Origin: Scatosoma sp045576335
GTDB taxonomy: Bacteria; Bacillota; Clostridia; Christensenellales; Borkfalkiaceae
DNA length: 64,000 nt
Direction: 5' to 3'
Assembly (NCBI GenBank): GCA_045576335.1
Contig: JAZNGH010000008.1
Span: forward strand, 31,497-95,496
Shown here: positions 1 through 8,438 of the stretch, one piece after another
How the letters are laid out: every line of letters begins with the position of its first letter
Position numbering within the stretch: the first letter of the stretch is position 1
Notes under the pieces: generated by a model
The model's database searches: none
What the model saw: only the letters and a program-made list of their open reading frames with translations
Told to the model about the DNA's origin: nothing
Translations under genes and position numbers: made by a program

Positions 1-1
1 G

Positions 2-280
2 TTTATCGGCAGTTATGAAACGTTAGGGGGCAACAGGTATTACACGAGTGACGAATTTTACGCCTATTTGTTCACAGAAACGTCGGACGCCCGTATTTTT
101 TATCAGGACTTGAAAAAAGATATGGAAAGACAAAACGGGGAATTTGGGTATCTCGGTGATTTTTGGGGCTTTGACGTTGAGAAAAAAGGCAAATGGGTGG
201 TTGTCGGTACGAGCAACGCGCTCGACGAGTTTTTCTCGTCCGAATCCTCCTGTGATTTGGGTAGTTTAGGTTGCTTATAA
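2..280 (+). CDS. C-terminal part of an unknown protein, cut by the window edge
   Basis: The frame is open from base 2, so the start lies upstream of the window; the first in-window start-like codon (TTG at 68) is internal. About 92 residues remain. The C-terminal 50 residues match the next gene in spacing and motif: a DAR-x-x-Y helix, then a K-K-G-x-W-V segment, G-T-x-x-A-x-D and a final S-E-S. The two are therefore tandem paralogues. By analogy with the neighbour it may be a lipoprotein, but the N-terminus is not visible. I do not recognise the family. Confidence 0.7.
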   Translation, partial: FIGSYETLGGNRYYTSDEFYAYLFTETSDARIFYQDLKKDMERQNGEFGYLGDFWGFDVEKKGKWVVVGTSNALDEFFSSESSCDLGSLGCL

Positions 281-294
281 GGGAGGGAATAACG

Positions 295-696
295 TTGAAA
301 AAGCTTTTAAGTTTATTATGTTTATTTTGCGTTTTGATAACGTGCGTAGCGTGCGCGAATGCGCCCAGTAATTTCTTCGTTGGAGAAAGCAGGTTATATA
401 GCTTTGGATATGCCGTTGACAGAGATAGCGGTAGTCTTATCAGCGAGTCCATTGAAGATAAGCTTATCGGTGATTATCTGGGCTTGATCGCCCGCCGAGA
501 TGATACGGATGATACCATTTACGCTATTTATTTTACTGAAATAGAGGACGCGAGAACGTGCTATGAGGAAATGAAGGATATGGACGCTTACAAGGTTTTG
601 TTTTCGGACTTAAAGCTCAAAAAGAAAGGGCATTGGGTTATGATAGGAACGGACGATGCGATTGATGATTTATTGACAAGCGAGTCTTGTGCTTAA
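295..696 (+). CDS. Small predicted lipoprotein, tandem paralogue of the upstream gene
   Basis: I start it at TTG 295 because GGGAGGG (281-287) sits correctly upstream and translation from there gives a lipoprotein signal: MKKLL, a hydrophobic stretch, then cysteines at C-V-A-C. The longer frame from 271 overlaps the upstream stop and is less likely. The mature part (about 115 residues) is acidic and soluble, with no recognisable domain. Its C-terminal half repeats that of the preceding gene. It probably sits on the outer face of the membrane. The function is unknown. The gene ends just before a strong terminator. Confidence 0.75.
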   Translation: MKKLLSLLCLFCVLITCVACANAPSNFFVGESRLYSFGYAVDRDSGSLISESIEDKLIGDYLGLIARRDDTDDTIYAIYFTEIEDARTCYEEMKDMDAYKVLFSDLKLKKKGHWVMIGTDDAIDDLLTSESCA

Positions 697-706
697 AATA
701 AAAATT

Positions 707-747
707 CCCGCGGTTGCATTTTTGCAGCCGCGGGATTGATTTTTTTA
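707..747. terminator. Bidirectional intrinsic terminator
   Basis: A 12 bp GC-rich stem (707-718 with 723-734, one G-U pair) is followed by a T-run on the plus strand and preceded by an A-run (695-704). It can end both the lipoprotein transcript and the convergent permease gene. Confidence 0.9.
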
Positions 748-752
748 TCAAA

Positions 753-1907
753 TTATAAGAGAATTAAAAATTCAACAAGCGTTAAAATAATAAGAAAACC
801 AAAATTAAAGAGCGAGAATTGCAGGAGATATTTTCCCGCTTGTCCTTCCGTTTTCGAGGTGTATTCCCGAAACGTAATCAGGCTTGCCAAAGAGGAAATA
901 AGCGTCCCTACGCCGCCGATATTTACCCCGACGAGGAGCGCGGTCCACTCGCTCGTAAATTGTGAAAGCAGGATTGCCGACGGTACGTTGCTAATCACTT
1001 GGCAAGAGAGTACGGCAACGAGCAAAGGCTGGCTTTGCATTAACGAGCTGAACGTACTTTGTACGAGGGGTATTCTCGCCATATTTCCCGCGAAAATAAA
1101 GAACGCAACGAAGGTAAAAAGCAGACCGTAATCCACCTTTTTAAGTGCGTCGCGGTCTAAAAATAAGAGCGCGAGGACGATTACGAGCAAACCGATTAGA
1201 TAAGGGATTACGCGGAATACGATTACGATAGAAAGCGCAAAGAGAAGTAAATAAACGATTGTACGCCATTTCGGGAGCGTGATTTTTTCGTCGGCAATCT
1301 CCATCGGCTCTTTTTTGATGAACAGACAACACAAGGTGATGAGTGCGACGGAAATACAAAACGGAGGGAGCATAGTCAAGACGAACGCACCCGTCGGTAT
1401 GGAAAATTTGGTGTATAAGTATAAATTTTGCGGGTTGCCAAACGGGGTGAGCATACCGCCGAGGTTGGCGGCGATATTCTGCATAATAAAGGTGAACGCC
1501 ATATATTTTTGTTTTTTGCACGAGGAAAGCACGAAATATCCGAGCGGCAAAAAGGTCAAAAGCGCCATATCGTTGGCAATCAGCATAGAACCGAGAAAGG
1601 TAATATACACGAGCGCAAGTATGCTTGCGCGGGTGGTTTTGAAAAGCTGTACGATTTTTCTTGCAAGCGCGGTAAAGAAGCGAATATTACGAAGCGCGCA
1701 TACGACGGCTAACACACAAAAAAGGCAAGTCAGCGTTTTGAAATCGAAATAGTCAAGATACTGTGCGTCGGGTGGAACGATAAAGCAGGTGGCGATTGCC
1801 GCCGCGCTTGCAATGCACAAAACGGCGTTCTTTTTAAGGACGCCGAATGGTTTTTGCATATCTATATGATGACGGTGAAAACCGTGTTTTTTTACTGCTC
1901 CGTTCAT
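753..1907 (-). CDS. Citrate/anion transporter-like permease (ArsB/NhaD, IT superfamily)
   Basis: 384 residues with about ten hydrophobic segments. The motif area A-N-D-M-A-L-L-T-F-L-P-L followed by N-I-A-A-N-L-G-G-M-L-T-P-F-G-N-P-Q-N is typical of the CitMHS/ArsB/NhaD fold, where paired helical hairpins form the substrate site. Such proteins exchange or export anions (arsenite, dicarboxylates) or sodium; the substrate cannot be read here. No clear Shine-Dalgarno precedes ATG 1907, but a TATAAT (minus strand, 1922-1917) ends only 9 nt upstream, so the mRNA leader may be almost absent; an internal Met (MQKPF) is an alternative start. No ArsR-type regulator is adjacent. Confidence 0.8.
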   Translation of the reverse strand: MNGAVKKHGFHRHHIDMQKPFGVLKKNAVLCIASAAAIATCFIVPPDAQYLDYFDFKTLTCLFCVLAVVCALRNIRFFTALARKIVQLFKTTRASILALVYITFLGSMLIANDMALLTFLPLGYFVLSSCKKQKYMAFTFIMQNIAANLGGMLTPFGNPQNLYLYTKFSIPTGAFVLTMLPPFCISVALITLCCLFIKKEPMEIADEKITLPKWRTIVYLLLFALSIVIVFRVIPYLIGLLVIVLALLFLDRDALKKVDYGLLFTFVAFFIFAGNMARIPLVQSTFSSLMQSQPLLVAVLSCQVISNVPSAILLSQFTSEWTALLVGVNIGGVGTLISSLASLITFREYTSKTEGQAGKYLLQFSLFNFGFLIILTLVEFLILL

Positions 1908-1979
1908 ACCTTGGCTATTATAGCACGATTAACGGAAAAAATCTATTCTTTTTTATTAGAAAATAAAAAATATTTACAT

Positions 1980-2604
1980 TTATTTATTAAGCTTATTTTT
2001 CGGGCAGACCTTGATGCAAATGCCGCATACGCTGCCTCTGCCGATATCTTGAAAATGCTCTTTCATATATTTGGAGCATTTTTCGGGGTCGATATTGCGC
2101 TCGTGGTTGCCGTTTGGTATTTCCCCGAAAATCGCGCCCGCGGGACACGCTTTGCAAGGGCAGGTCGGTCAAAACGGTTGCAAGGCGGACTTGGCTGCCG
2201 TATTCGGTGGATAGGAATAAGCCGCTTTTCCCGACGAAGCCCAAGCCCGAAAGCACAGCCGCCGTTTTATGCGGCACAACGCCGCGATAGGGGTTGTTTT
2301 TGCCTTGGCTTTGGCTCGCCGCAATCGGGAATGCGGAAAAGCCCAAACTCTCGATTTTTCGCGCTAAGCGGAAGGAAATGGTATCCAGCAACGCGTTTGC
2401 CACGCGGTAGTGCTGAAAATAAGCAAAGGAGGGGGCGTTTTCGATTGTTTTTAAGATTGCGTCCGAGAGCTTCACGCCAATCGAAACGGCGTGCAAAAGC
2501 GTGGGGGCAAGCGGCATGGGCGGGGTGTCAAACGCGCAAAAGCCGACGATATCCGCGCCAAGCTCGCGCGCAAAGGCTGTTAATTCTTTTTGAATATTTT
2601 GCAT
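1980..2604 (-). pseudogene. Frameshifted 4Fe-4S double-cluster protein (QueG-like/epoxyqueuosine reductase-like)
   Basis: The N-terminal part (from 2604 to about 2160) reads ELGADIVGF, then an internal G-L-G-F-V-G-K-S-G and L-A-T-V-L-T-D-L-P, as in short QueG-like ferredoxin proteins. At about 2157 the frame breaks. The other minus-strand frame continues with C-K-A-C-P-A-G-A-I, then C-G-I-C-I-K-V-C-P, to a stop at 1982-1980. Both Fe-S motifs are thus present but out of frame. The linker that normally holds the first Cys of the CxxCxxC motif also looks shortened, so a small deletion is likelier than a one-base sequencing slip. Either a true pseudogene or an assembly error. Confidence 0.8.
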
Positions 2605-2614
2605 AATAAATATT

Positions 2615-2639
2615 GAGCCGACGAAATCTTCGTCGGCTC
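2615..2639 (-). terminator. Hairpin after the membrane-anchored protein gene
   Basis: A perfect 11 bp stem (2615-2625 with 2629-2639) lies 10 bp past the stop of the gene at 2649 and is followed on the minus strand by an AT-rich, T-containing tract. Probable intrinsic terminator. Confidence 0.65.
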
Positions 2640-2648
2640 GTATCCTTG

Positions 2649-3656
2649 TTATTTGTCGTATTTATAAGCGTACACGTTTAAGCCCGTCGTAAACTTACCG
2701 AAGATATATTTGTTGCAAGCCGATTCGTTCATAACGTAGATTTTATTATCCAAAAACACGAGTTCTTCGGACATAGGGGGCGCGGTGATGGTATCCACTA
2801 AACACGCGCTGTCCAAATAGAAACGCTGAATACCGTTGAACGCAAATTCCTTGTCGTTTGAAGTCGTGCCTACGAAATCATAGCGTTCGCCGACCAGCTC
2901 GCTGGGGTCGTAGACGAACAGCTGTGAAGCGGAAAGCCCGTACGAGGTGGAAAGCACGATTTTACCCTCGTCGGTAAAGCACATACCCTGTACGCATCTT
3001 CTCGTGGAGAGAACGGCTCTCGGCGTAGGGTCAATGCAAAAATCCTTGCTGTCGTTCAGCTTAAAAACTGTGATAATCGAAGTATTCTCGTCGCCCGCGG
3101 GCGTAGTTACGCGCTCGTGTGCGGGCGTTTCGTAATCGTTTTCGATAAAGAACGAGCCTGCAAAGACGTAACCGTTATAGATATAGCAATGCGCGGGGTC
3201 GTTATAGGTAAGCACTGTGCCAAGGCGTTTGGTTTCGCTAACGTCCTTGCTAACGATATCCGCATACGAGAACACGTCCAAACCATTTGCGCCTGTAATA
3301 TACGCGTAGTCGCCGTAATGGATAATGCCGCCCGTGTGTCCTGTGTAATCGCTTCCGTCCTGCTTTTTCAGTTGGGTATAGTAAGCGTTGCCGTTCGGTT
3401 CGATTACGTATACGCGAGAAGCGGTTTTGTCGGACATATAGCCCGTGGTGAGGAAAATTTCCTTTTCTTCGTCATAGTCGTAGCCTTGCGGCACGTAGTT
3501 TTCAAGCACACCGGGCATAGCGTACGCCACTTCGGCGTTGGAATAGAAGGACGCGAAAGCAATCCCGTCAACAGCTCTTACGAGCAAGAGTAACGCGACG
3601 ATAACCGCCACGACGATAATTACCACTTTTAATGCGATTTTCCCTGCTTTTTGCAT
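2649..3656 (-). CDS. Membrane-anchored extracytoplasmic protein, possible beta-propeller
   Basis: ATG 3656 is chosen because GGAGG lies 5 nt upstream; the longer frame from TTG 3668 would contain that Shine-Dalgarno. 335 residues: an N-terminal Lys, one strong transmembrane helix (about residues 7-27), then a soluble domain of about 300 residues rich in short beta-strand-like segments such as Y-A-Y-I-T-G-A-N-G, Y-V-F-A-G-S-F-F and K-I-V-L-S-T-S-Y-G. These recurrent aromatic/Gly blades suggest a propeller, but I cannot name a family. It is probably anchored in the membrane with the domain outside. Transcribed alone, with a terminator behind it. Confidence 0.75.
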   Translation of the reverse strand: MQKAGKIALKVVIIVVAVIVALLLLVRAVDGIAFASFYSNAEVAYAMPGVLENYVPQGYDYDEEKEIFLTTGYMSDKTASRVYVIEPNGNAYYTQLKKQDGSDYTGHTGGIIHYGDYAYITGANGLDVFSYADIVSKDVSETKRLGTVLTYNDPAHCYIYNGYVFAGSFFIENDYETPAHERVTTPAGDENTSIITVFKLNDSKDFCIDPTPRAVLSTRRCVQGMCFTDEGKIVLSTSYGLSASQLFVYDPSELVGERYDFVGTTSNDKEFAFNGIQRFYLDSACLVDTITAPPMSEELVFLDNKIYVMNESACNKYIFGKFTTGLNVYAYKYDK

Positions 3657-3730
3657 AAGCACCTCCAAACGTATACTATCATTTTAACACCTTTTTCTTT
3701 GATTGTCAAGTTAATTTAACGGTCTGTACG

Positions 3731-3967
3731 TTACCAATCGTAGGCGGTCGCTACGTATCTGTTTTGCGGATTTATCGAAGCTTCTTTGCATTTTTGCGGA
3801 CAATATTTTTGCATAAGAGCGAGCAATTCCTCGCCCGTAAGCGTAGCTCTGTAAGTAATAGCGTCGATTGCCTTGCCAATTTCCATTATCGCGCAAATAA
3901 GGGAAACGTCGCTGCCTAAATTTAATTTTACGTCGTCGTCCAAACCTTCAACGGATGTAAATCTCAT
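3731..3967 (-). CDS. Small hypothetical protein (78 aa)
   Basis: AGGAG stands 6 nt before ATG 3967. The product is a soluble 78-residue protein with one predicted helix pair, two Cys close together (C-P-Q-K-C) and a hydrophilic C-terminus ending in D-W. No family is recognised. Codon use matches its neighbours. It stands alone between the membrane-anchored protein and the divergent restriction-modification operon. Confidence 0.6.
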   Translation of the reverse strand: MRFTSVEGLDDDVKLNLGSDVSLICAIMEIGKAIDAITYRATLTGEELLALMQKYCPQKCKEASINPQNRYVATAYDW

Positions 3968-4073
3968 AATATTCTCCTTGTAGTTATTATAACATAAAAT
4001 TGATTATAACGCAATGTTTTTCGTCAAAAACGCAAAGTTTCATCATTTTCTTACGATAATTGAGAGCCGTCTA

Positions 4074-4102
4074 TTGATTTTTTCGAAAATTTATGCTATA
4101 CT
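4074..4102 (+). promoter_or_regulatory. Promoter of the nuclease-methyltransferase operon
   Basis: TTGATT (4074-4079), 17 bp spacer, TATACT (4097-4102), about 40 nt upstream of the nuclease start codon. Confidence 0.7.
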
Positions 4103-4148
4103 GTATAAGATAAAGCTTGATTTGAGCAGCGAAAAGGATAGAGGGCGA

Positions 4149-4985
4149 ATGGACGAACTTTTAACGTATTTACATAACAAAAAACCCGATAACATTATCA
4201 TTGAAGACGACGACTGCAATCTATTGCTCTTTGGGGATAGTTCAACGCGCCCGACAACCTTAAAAGCTTTGTTGTTCGTTATAGGGTGCGAGGCGAATAT
4301 TAGCCAAGGCACCGTACGGGAAATGCGGAATATGTACAGAGCAAGCTCGCGCTTTCGTCAACTTTATAACCACGGAGTGCGTTTGGCGGAGTTGGCGGGC
4401 TTGCCGTTCATTATGGTAGCGTATAAAAAGTGCGCGCGCGAGGAAATAAAAAACGTAGATTTGGACGCTATGCTGTTTTGCGTTGCGGCACGGTATCCAA
4501 GCAAAGAGGATTTTCAAATTCTGGAAAGCGCGGCGTTTGTAAAGTGTCTATATAGAACTTTCGGTATGAGATATCGTGACGAAGGTACGCATAAACCCGA
4601 AAATAAAAGTTTGGCAGACGTCTTTCACGTATGGAGCAGAACGAAATTATCTTCTCATATCATCAAACAGGATTTAGATGCTATCTATTGCAATGACCAA
4701 GGATATTCAATGATTGAAATCAAGAGGTCGCCTGTCCGTACGTTAGAGCAATGGGCTCCGTATAGGGATGATTCAAGCAACTACGATATCCAAAATCAAT
4801 TTGCAAAAGCAATCAACGCTTCGTTTTTTACGTTTCACTATAACGGTGGCGAATGTACCGACGAAACCCGTGTTGGGTGCTACACAATATTCAACGTTGA
4901 TCTGTCTAATTATCGCAAGTGGATTGACTATGAAAAGAAAATTATCCAAGCACAAGAAATATTTAAGGTTTTAGACAACGAGTGA
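4149..4985 (+). CDS. Putative PD-(D/E)XK restriction endonuclease
   Basis: Started at ATG 4149, with a purine-rich AGGATAGAGGG region upstream; the longer frame from 4014 would start before the promoter. 278 residues. Residues 175-192 (D-L-D-A-I, then M-I-E-I-K) fit the PD-(D/E)XK nuclease core: Asp at about 177, Glu190-x-Lys192. A Q-N-Q-F-A-K-A helix downstream matches the helix that often follows in this fold. The N-terminal 130 residues match nothing I know. The methyltransferase gene begins 34 bp downstream on the same strand, which strongly suggests the nuclease and modification halves of one system. The nuclease assignment is an inference from motif plus context. Confidence 0.65.
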   Translation: MDELLTYLHNKKPDNIIIEDDDCNLLLFGDSSTRPTTLKALLFVIGCEANISQGTVREMRNMYRASSRFRQLYNHGVRLAELAGLPFIMVAYKKCAREEIKNVDLDAMLFCVAARYPSKEDFQILESAAFVKCLYRTFGMRYRDEGTHKPENKSLADVFHVWSRTKLSSHIIKQDLDAIYCNDQGYSMIEIKRSPVRTLEQWAPYRDDSSNYDIQNQFAKAINASFFTFHYNGGECTDETRVGCYTIFNVDLSNYRKWIDYEKKIIQAQEIFKVLDNE

Positions 4986-5019
4986 TGCGTAATTGCATAT
5001 TTGAACGTGGAGGAAAAGT

Positions 5020-6984
5020 ATGCTCAACAAAGCCGAGAAAGATTATCTGATAAAGTTAATTGAACAGGGCAAAGAAATACCGCAGGATTTTAAGTATAAA
5101 CTGTTTCCAGCCGAGCAAAAGGACTGCGCGTTGGATTATGCAGGTAAAATGCGGAAAGAGGATGTCTTGGCGGAAGCAGATAAGACGGTTGCCTTGCAAA
5201 CAGAAAAAATTTTTAATAATAGCGACGGTCTTGCTTTTGCGGACGGTTGGAAAAATATGATTGTCTTTGGGGATAATCTGCATTTTCTTAACAGCGTATA
5301 CAAAAATCAAGATCCTATTATAAAAGATAAGGTAAAGGGCAAGGTTAAGCTGATTTATATAGATCCGCCTTTTTCTACGTCTGACGATATCCAAAGCAAG
5401 GACGGGGCAAAAGCATATACGGACAGAAAAAAGGGTGCGGAATTTATTGAATATCTCCGAAAAAGATTGATTGTGGCGAAAGAAATCTTGGCAGAGGACG
5501 GTACGATATACCTTCATTTGGATTCGAAAATGGGGCATTATATAAAGGTCTTGATGGATGAGATTTTTCCTACTTTTGAATTCACGGAAATCGTTTGGGT
5601 TTGCGGGCTGATAGGAAGCGGTGATTATTACCCCAAAGCGCACGAAACGATTTATTGCTATCGGGCAAAAAATGCCGTTTTTAATCCTCAAAATAGGTTG
5701 GGCTTGTCAAAGCGAATTACAGGGGCCCTTGTGAAAGATGAGAAAGGCTGGTTCTATACGCGCGGCAGAGAGAGTAGCGGAGGTATGAACTGGTTAAAAA
5801 CCTATGTATGCAACAATCCTGATTATACGAAAAAGCAAGCGATTGATTTTGCAAATGCTTCACGCAAACAGCCTGTGTGGAGCGTATGGATGGGAAAAAA
5901 AGAGATTGCGGAGACGTATAACGATTTTCCCGTGGGTACGTATGCGTATACTAGACAAGAGAGTACGGGATATCCTACGCAAAAGCCGGAATTACTCTTA
6001 AAACGGATTATTTTATCGAGTACAAACGAAAACGATATAGTATTAGATTTCTTTGGCGGTTCGGGTACTACGGCTGCCGTTGCTGAAAAGCTCGGAAGAC
6101 GTTGGATAGCCTGTGATATCGGAAAGCTGTCCTTTTATACGATTCAAAAAAGAATGCTTCAAATTAAAAAGTCTCGCGATTTAACCAAATTTACAAAACA
6201 GTATGGGAAAGACGCTCGTGCTTTTACGACCTTATCGTTAGGAGAATCCGCTCTGAATATCGACTTTACTACGTACAAGGAATTTGCAGCTCGGATATTT
6301 AATATCGAGCTGACGGAAACCAAAATAGGGGAATGCGTATTCGATGGAAAAAAGGACGATGCTCCTGTAATCATTTTTAATGATAAACTTTATAGGGATT
6401 TGAAAATTGACCGTGCGTTTCTTGCCGATATTAGCGATAGAGTAGGTGCGAGCGAAGGAAGGATATATATCGTAGCACCCTCTGCACGCGTTGATTTTAT
6501 CGCCGATTATGAAGAGGTGAATGGCGTTCGGTACCATTTCTTAAAAATTCCAAATCAGATTATAAAAGACCTTTCTCAAAAGCATTTTGAGGAGCTTAAA
6601 CGGCAGCATTCCAAAAACGGCGTAGACGAAACGATAGGTTTTTCTTTCAAAAGAACGCCGACGGTAAACAGTCAAGCCGCGTTGTCGGGCGAAACCGTAA
6701 CCGTAACGGTTAACGGCTTTGCTTCGGGAGAACCCCGCTTGTCAAAAACGGTGAAAGAAGAGAAATTATCGGGTTTTGATTTGCTTTCCGCTGTTTTCGT
6801 GGATAAGACGTATAACGGCAAAGAATTTATAACGACGGACGTCTTTTTCTCGGATAAGATGAAAAGGGAGGGCAACGTTTTGACGCTTTCGTTTGATAAA
6901 AAAGACGTTGGCGATAAGATTATGGTTGTTTATACGGATATCTTTGGGAATGACCTTACGGAATGTTTCCATATAAAAATATGA
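5020..6984 (+). CDS. Site-specific DNA methyltransferase, beta class (type III Mod-like)
   Basis: 654 residues, GGAGG 8 nt before ATG. Motif order identifies a beta-class amino-methyltransferase: catalytic motif IV D-P-P-F at 115-118 comes first, and the SAM-binding motif F-F-G-G-S-G-T-T (about 344-351) follows, with G-Y-P-T-Q-K-P just before it. N6-adenine methylation is the usual activity of this Mod-like group, though N4-cytosine cannot be excluded. The region between the two motifs would hold the target-recognition domain. About 270 residues beyond the catalytic domain are unassigned. No Res helicase gene, the normal type III partner, lies nearby; the small nuclease upstream takes that place. 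Confidence 0.85.
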   Translation: MLNKAEKDYLIKLIEQGKEIPQDFKYKLFPAEQKDCALDYAGKMRKEDVLAEADKTVALQTEKIFNNSDGLAFADGWKNMIVFGDNLHFLNSVYKNQDPIIKDKVKGKVKLIYIDPPFSTSDDIQSKDGAKAYTDRKKGAEFIEYLRKRLIVAKEILAEDGTIYLHLDSKMGHYIKVLMDEIFPTFEFTEIVWVCGLIGSGDYYPKAHETIYCYRAKNAVFNPQNRLGLSKRITGALVKDEKGWFYTRGRESSGGMNWLKTYVCNNPDYTKKQAIDFANASRKQPVWSVWMGKKEIAETYNDFPVGTYAYTRQESTGYPTQKPELLLKRIILSSTNENDIVLDFFGGSGTTAAVAEKLGRRWIACDIGKLSFYTIQKRMLQIKKSRDLTKFTKQYGKDARAFTTLSLGESALNIDFTTYKEFAARIFNIELTETKIGECVFDGKKDDAPVIIFNDKLYRDLKIDRAFLADISDRVGASEGRIYIVAPSARVDFIADYEEVNGVRYHFLKIPNQIIKDLSQKHFEELKRQHSKNGVDETIGFSFKRTPTVNSQAALSGETVTVTVNGFASGEPRLSKTVKEEKLSGFDLLSAVFVDKTYNGKEFITTDVFFSDKMKREGNVLTLSFDKKDVGDKIMVVYTDIFGNDLTECFHIKI

Positions 6985-7005
6985 TTGAGCACGAATAAAA
7001 AACAC

Positions 7006-7033
7006 GAGAGCCCCGAAAAAGGGCTCTCTTGTT
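7006..7033. terminator. Terminator between the methyltransferase and tRNA-Ser
   Basis: An 8 bp stem (7006-7013 with 7021-7028) with an A-rich loop lies between the stop codon at 6984 and the 3' end of the convergent tRNA gene. It can serve both directions. Confidence 0.8.
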
Positions 7034-7038
7034 GTAGT

Positions 7039-7127
7039 TGGCGGAGCGTGAGGGATTCGAACCCCCGTGGGCTTTCACCCAAACGGTTTTCAAGACCGCC
7101 TCGTTATGACCGCTTCGATAACGCTCC
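7039..7127 (-). tRNA. tRNA-Ser (anticodon UGA)
   Basis: An 89 nt gene with the CCA end encoded. The acceptor arm GGAGCGT pairs with ACGCTCC and is followed by G-CCA. The TPsiC arm contains GGTTCGAATCC. A long variable arm marks a class II tRNA. The anticodon loop is CTTGAAA, giving UGA (genomic complement at 7090-7092), which decodes UCA. Confidence 0.95.
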
Positions 7128-7220
7128 GTAAATAATGGAATGATAAAAATGATTTTCGCTACTTTCTTTATTATAAACCAAGCGAAAAAAAATGTCAATG
7201 GATTTTTTGCGAAAAATCAA

Positions 7221-7244
7221 AATCCCTCCACGTGTGGAGGGATT
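7221..7244 (-). terminator. Terminator of the epimerase operon
   Basis: A 10 bp perfect stem (7221-7230 with 7235-7244) with a 4 nt loop. On the minus strand it is followed by a T-rich tract (7203-7220). It lies 21 bp past the epimerase stop. Confidence 0.85.
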
Positions 7245-7265
7245 TTTGAGGTTTTTGCCACACAC

Positions 7266-8186
7266 TTAATAGTTTTCAGCCAAATATTCGTAATAAATAT
7301 CCATAATCGAATATTTGGGCTTAACGCCCAAAAGGGAAATTGCTTTTTGGCAGGTACAGCAAGGGGAATGGAGGATATGATCCATAGACGCCGCGTAATT
7401 GTTTTCGCCCACCGTTTCCAAAAATTCCGCTTCGGATACGTAGCGGATATTCGGCTCGTGGGAAAAATGACGGTACATTTCTTCGCAAATCGCGCGCATA
7501 GTCATACAGCTTTCCGCAACGGAAATAAAAGCCTCGCCGTTGGATTTATCGCTTTGCATAAGACAAGCGGTAATGAGCGCCGCCAAATCGGCGGAATGTA
7601 CGTGCTGCAAGGTGTTCAAGCCGTAAAAGGGGAGCACGATTTCCTCGCCGCGCATAATCTTCAAAAACACGCTTTCGTCCAGATTGCCTTGCGGGTTGAT
7701 GGGAGTCCATTCCTTGCCCGAAATATGCCCCGGGTGCACGACGCAAGCGCGCAACCGCTTTTCTTTTACGAGCGAAAACAGATACTCTTGGATTTCGCCC
7801 TTGCCCTTCCCGTACGCGCCGACGGAGTTGAGCGGGTGTTTTTCATCTAAGGGCATATATATTTTGTTTTCATACGTCCAAATACTGCCGATATGCAGGA
7901 AAAATTCCCCGTGCGTGAGCTTATCCACGAGCGTGCTTACCTGCTCCACGCTGAACGATACGAGGTCGCACACGGCGTCGAAGCGTTCGGTTTCGAAAAT
8001 ATCCGAAGCGACGAGCTCTTCCCGCGAAGCGTTTACGATTTTTACGTTTTTCCAAATGCTTTCGTCGTAGCCGTAGGGCATGCGATTGCCGCGTGAAACG
8101 GCGTAGACCTCACAGCCGTTGTTTACCAATTCTTTCACGAGATAGGAGCCGATATGCCCCATAGCACCGATAACGAGAACTTTCAT
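7266..8186 (-). CDS. NAD-dependent epimerase/dehydratase family protein (extended SDR)
   Basis: 306 residues with an N-terminal Rossmann motif (MKVLVIGAMGHIGSYL, GxxGxxG pattern), so it binds NAD(P). The extended-SDR catalytic Y-x-x-x-K appears as Y-G-K-G-K near residue 124, and an S-I-W-T-Y stretch sits about 20 residues earlier. Substrates of this group are usually nucleotide sugars; which one cannot be told. Shine-Dalgarno GAGGTG lies 6 nt before ATG. The gene starts 9 bp after the ribbon-helix-helix gene, so it is the last gene of an SPFH-RHH-epimerase unit. A C-C-T-C cluster near the C-terminus is unusual. Confidence 0.8.
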   Translation of the reverse strand: MKVLVIGAMGHIGSYLVKELVNNGCEVYAVSRGNRMPYGYDESIWKNVKIVNASREELVASDIFETERFDAVCDLVSFSVEQVSTLVDKLTHGEFFLHIGSIWTYENKIYMPLDEKHPLNSVGAYGKGKGEIQEYLFSLVKEKRLRACVVHPGHISGKEWTPINPQGNLDESVFLKIMRGEEIVLPFYGLNTLQHVHSADLAALITACLMQSDKSNGEAFISVAESCMTMRAICEEMYRHFSHEPNIRYVSEAEFLETVGENNYAASMDHILHSPCCTCQKAISLLGVKPKYSIMDIYYEYLAENY

Positions 8187-8195
8187 AATTACACC

Positions 8196-8399
8196 TCATT
8201 GAATATCCAGTTCGGGCGGCATATCTATCTCGTCCGAAACGTATTTACCATTCTTCTTTCTTTGTCGAACGCACTCCGAGAGCAAATATTCAATCTGTCC
8301 GTTTACCGAACGGAAATCGTCCTCCGCCCACGCCGCAATGGCGTTGTACAGCTTTGGAGATAACCGCAAGGGGACTTGTTTTTTCTGATTTTCATTCAT
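8196..8399 (-). CDS. Small ribbon-helix-helix protein (Arc-like)
   Basis: 67 residues. V-P-L-R-L-S-P-K-L-Y-N-A-I resembles the beta-strand and first helix of Arc-type repressors, followed by R-S-V-N-G-Q-I-E-Y-L-L as helix two. Such proteins bind DNA as dimers, with the strands in the major groove. The family is commonly found next to an SPFH-domain gene, as here (SPFH 39 bp upstream), so it may have a role linked to that membrane protein. A toxin partner is not evident. The region before the start contains GCAGGTATGCG, a motif repeated elsewhere in the window. Confidence 0.75.
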   Translation of the reverse strand: MNENQKKQVPLRLSPKLYNAIAAWAEDDFRSVNGQIEYLLSECVRQRKKNGKYVSDEIDMPPELDIQ

Positions 8400-8438
8400 A
8401 ATCGCATACCTGCCTCGGCGTACGCCTTAAAAAATTTA

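Noticed and set aside
1854..2606. Plus-strand frame of 250 codons over the broken Fe-S gene
   Set aside because: The composition is that of an antisense shadow, and the opposite strand carries ferredoxin motifs.
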